Shown here: one piece after another, positions 32,407 through 32,615 of the stretch
Layout of the letters: the number at the start of each line of letters is the position of its first letter
Position numbering within the stretch: the stretch's first letter is position 1
Assembly: GCA_017445025.1 (NCBI GenBank)
Contig: JAFSVJ010000091.1
Span: 1-32,615 of the forward strand
Source of the DNA: Abditibacteriota bacterium
Lineage (GTDB): Bacteria > Armatimonadota > UBA5829
Length of the DNA: 32,615 nt
Reading direction: 5' to 3'
Made by a program: the position numbers and the translations under genes
The notes under the pieces: generated by a model
Databases searched by the model: none
Told to the model about the DNA's origin: nothing
Seen by the model: the letters and a program-made list of their open reading frames with translations, nothing else

Positions 32407-32607
32407 ATGAGACTGTATGATATATTTGTTAATGAAGAAAGTCAACTAAATATAGATTTGGAAGACTTACGAAAGCAATTAAGAGAAATTGCTCAATTAA
32501 CTACCGATAATGAAGATACTTTTAATAATCTTCTTTGTCAATTGGAAGAAAAATCTTTTAATAGTGCTATTCAATTAATATCTGACTTATTAAAAAACAC
32601 CGATTAA
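32407..32607 (+). CDS. Small acidic helical protein, rightward gene
   Basis: 66 residues, MRLYDIFVNEESQLNIDLED, then LRKQLREIAQLTTDNEDTFN and a final helix. ATAAGGAGATATATCT precedes the ATG. The only clear plus-strand prophage gene in the window. Size and helices would suit a small regulator or antirepressor, but there is no clear DNA-binding motif. Confidence 0.65.
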   Translation: MRLYDIFVNEESQLNIDLEDLRKQLREIAQLTTDNEDTFNNLLCQLEEKSFNSAIQLISDLLKNTD

Positions 32608-32614
32608 ATCGGTG
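32598..32614 (+). terminator. Probable terminator stem at the window end
   Basis: CACCGAT-TAA-ATCGGTG, overlapping the stop codon of the 66-residue gene. The window ends one base later, so the T-tract cannot be seen. Confidence 0.4.
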
Positions 32615-32615
32615 C

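Overview
The window joins the edge of a low-GC bacterial chromosome to about 26 kb of one end of a prophage. The chromosomal part (about 1-5745) carries the str operon on the minus strand, transcribed rpsL > rpsG > fusA > tuf (tuf cut by the window start). It is followed by a tandem-DUF805 membrane protein and a WG-repeat-like gene that has lost its 5' end. The S12 C-terminus ([11 protein letters not shown] type), the S7 C-terminus ([13 protein letters not shown]) and the EF-Tu N-terminus resemble cyanobacterial or melainabacterial proteins. With the AT-rich composition this suggests a gut Gastranaerophilales-like (Vampirovibrionia) host; this is an inference of moderate confidence.

The prophage (about 5745-32615) is almost entirely on the minus strand, so its late region reads from right to left. 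The order is: a promoter (32.26-32.29 kb) with three small genes, one a papain-like cysteine protease-like protein, closed by a terminator; a tagged small protein; QueE; large terminase; two tagged small proteins; a 16-residue ORF; scaffold; a 54-residue protein; P22-type major capsid protein; amidase endolysin; three connector/neck proteins; a 57-residue protein; major tail protein; tail assembly chaperone with a -1 frameshift; a tagged protein; a phosphoribosyltransferase-FolE fusion; a tagged protein; QueD; a one-gene unit behind a near-identical copy of the promoter; more small tagged genes around an HK97 gp10-like protein; an SPP1 gp7/Mu gpF-type minor head protein; a 1108-residue tape measure; baseplate, tip and fibre genes; and membrane/lysis genes. 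A long tape measure with no contractile sheath gene suggests a siphovirus. No portal, integrase, repressor or replication genes are visible, so the rest of the prophage must lie to the right.

Two features stand out. First, seven otherwise unrelated small proteins scattered through the late operon share the N-terminus M-G-[GS]-[SG]-x-N-x-K, and a free 16-residue ORF resembles it; this looks like an undescribed peptide tag. Second, three enzymes of the 7-deazaguanine pathway (FolE, QueD, QueE) are dispersed between structural genes beside the tagged genes. Together they convert GTP to 7-carboxy-7-deazaguanine and suggest modified phage DNA or interference with host queuosine metabolism. At the chromosomal edge, a plus-strand unit of about 140 nt has a promoter, a 5' hairpin, an H-type pseudoknot, a second hairpin and a terminator, but no ORF; it is a candidate structured ncRNA.
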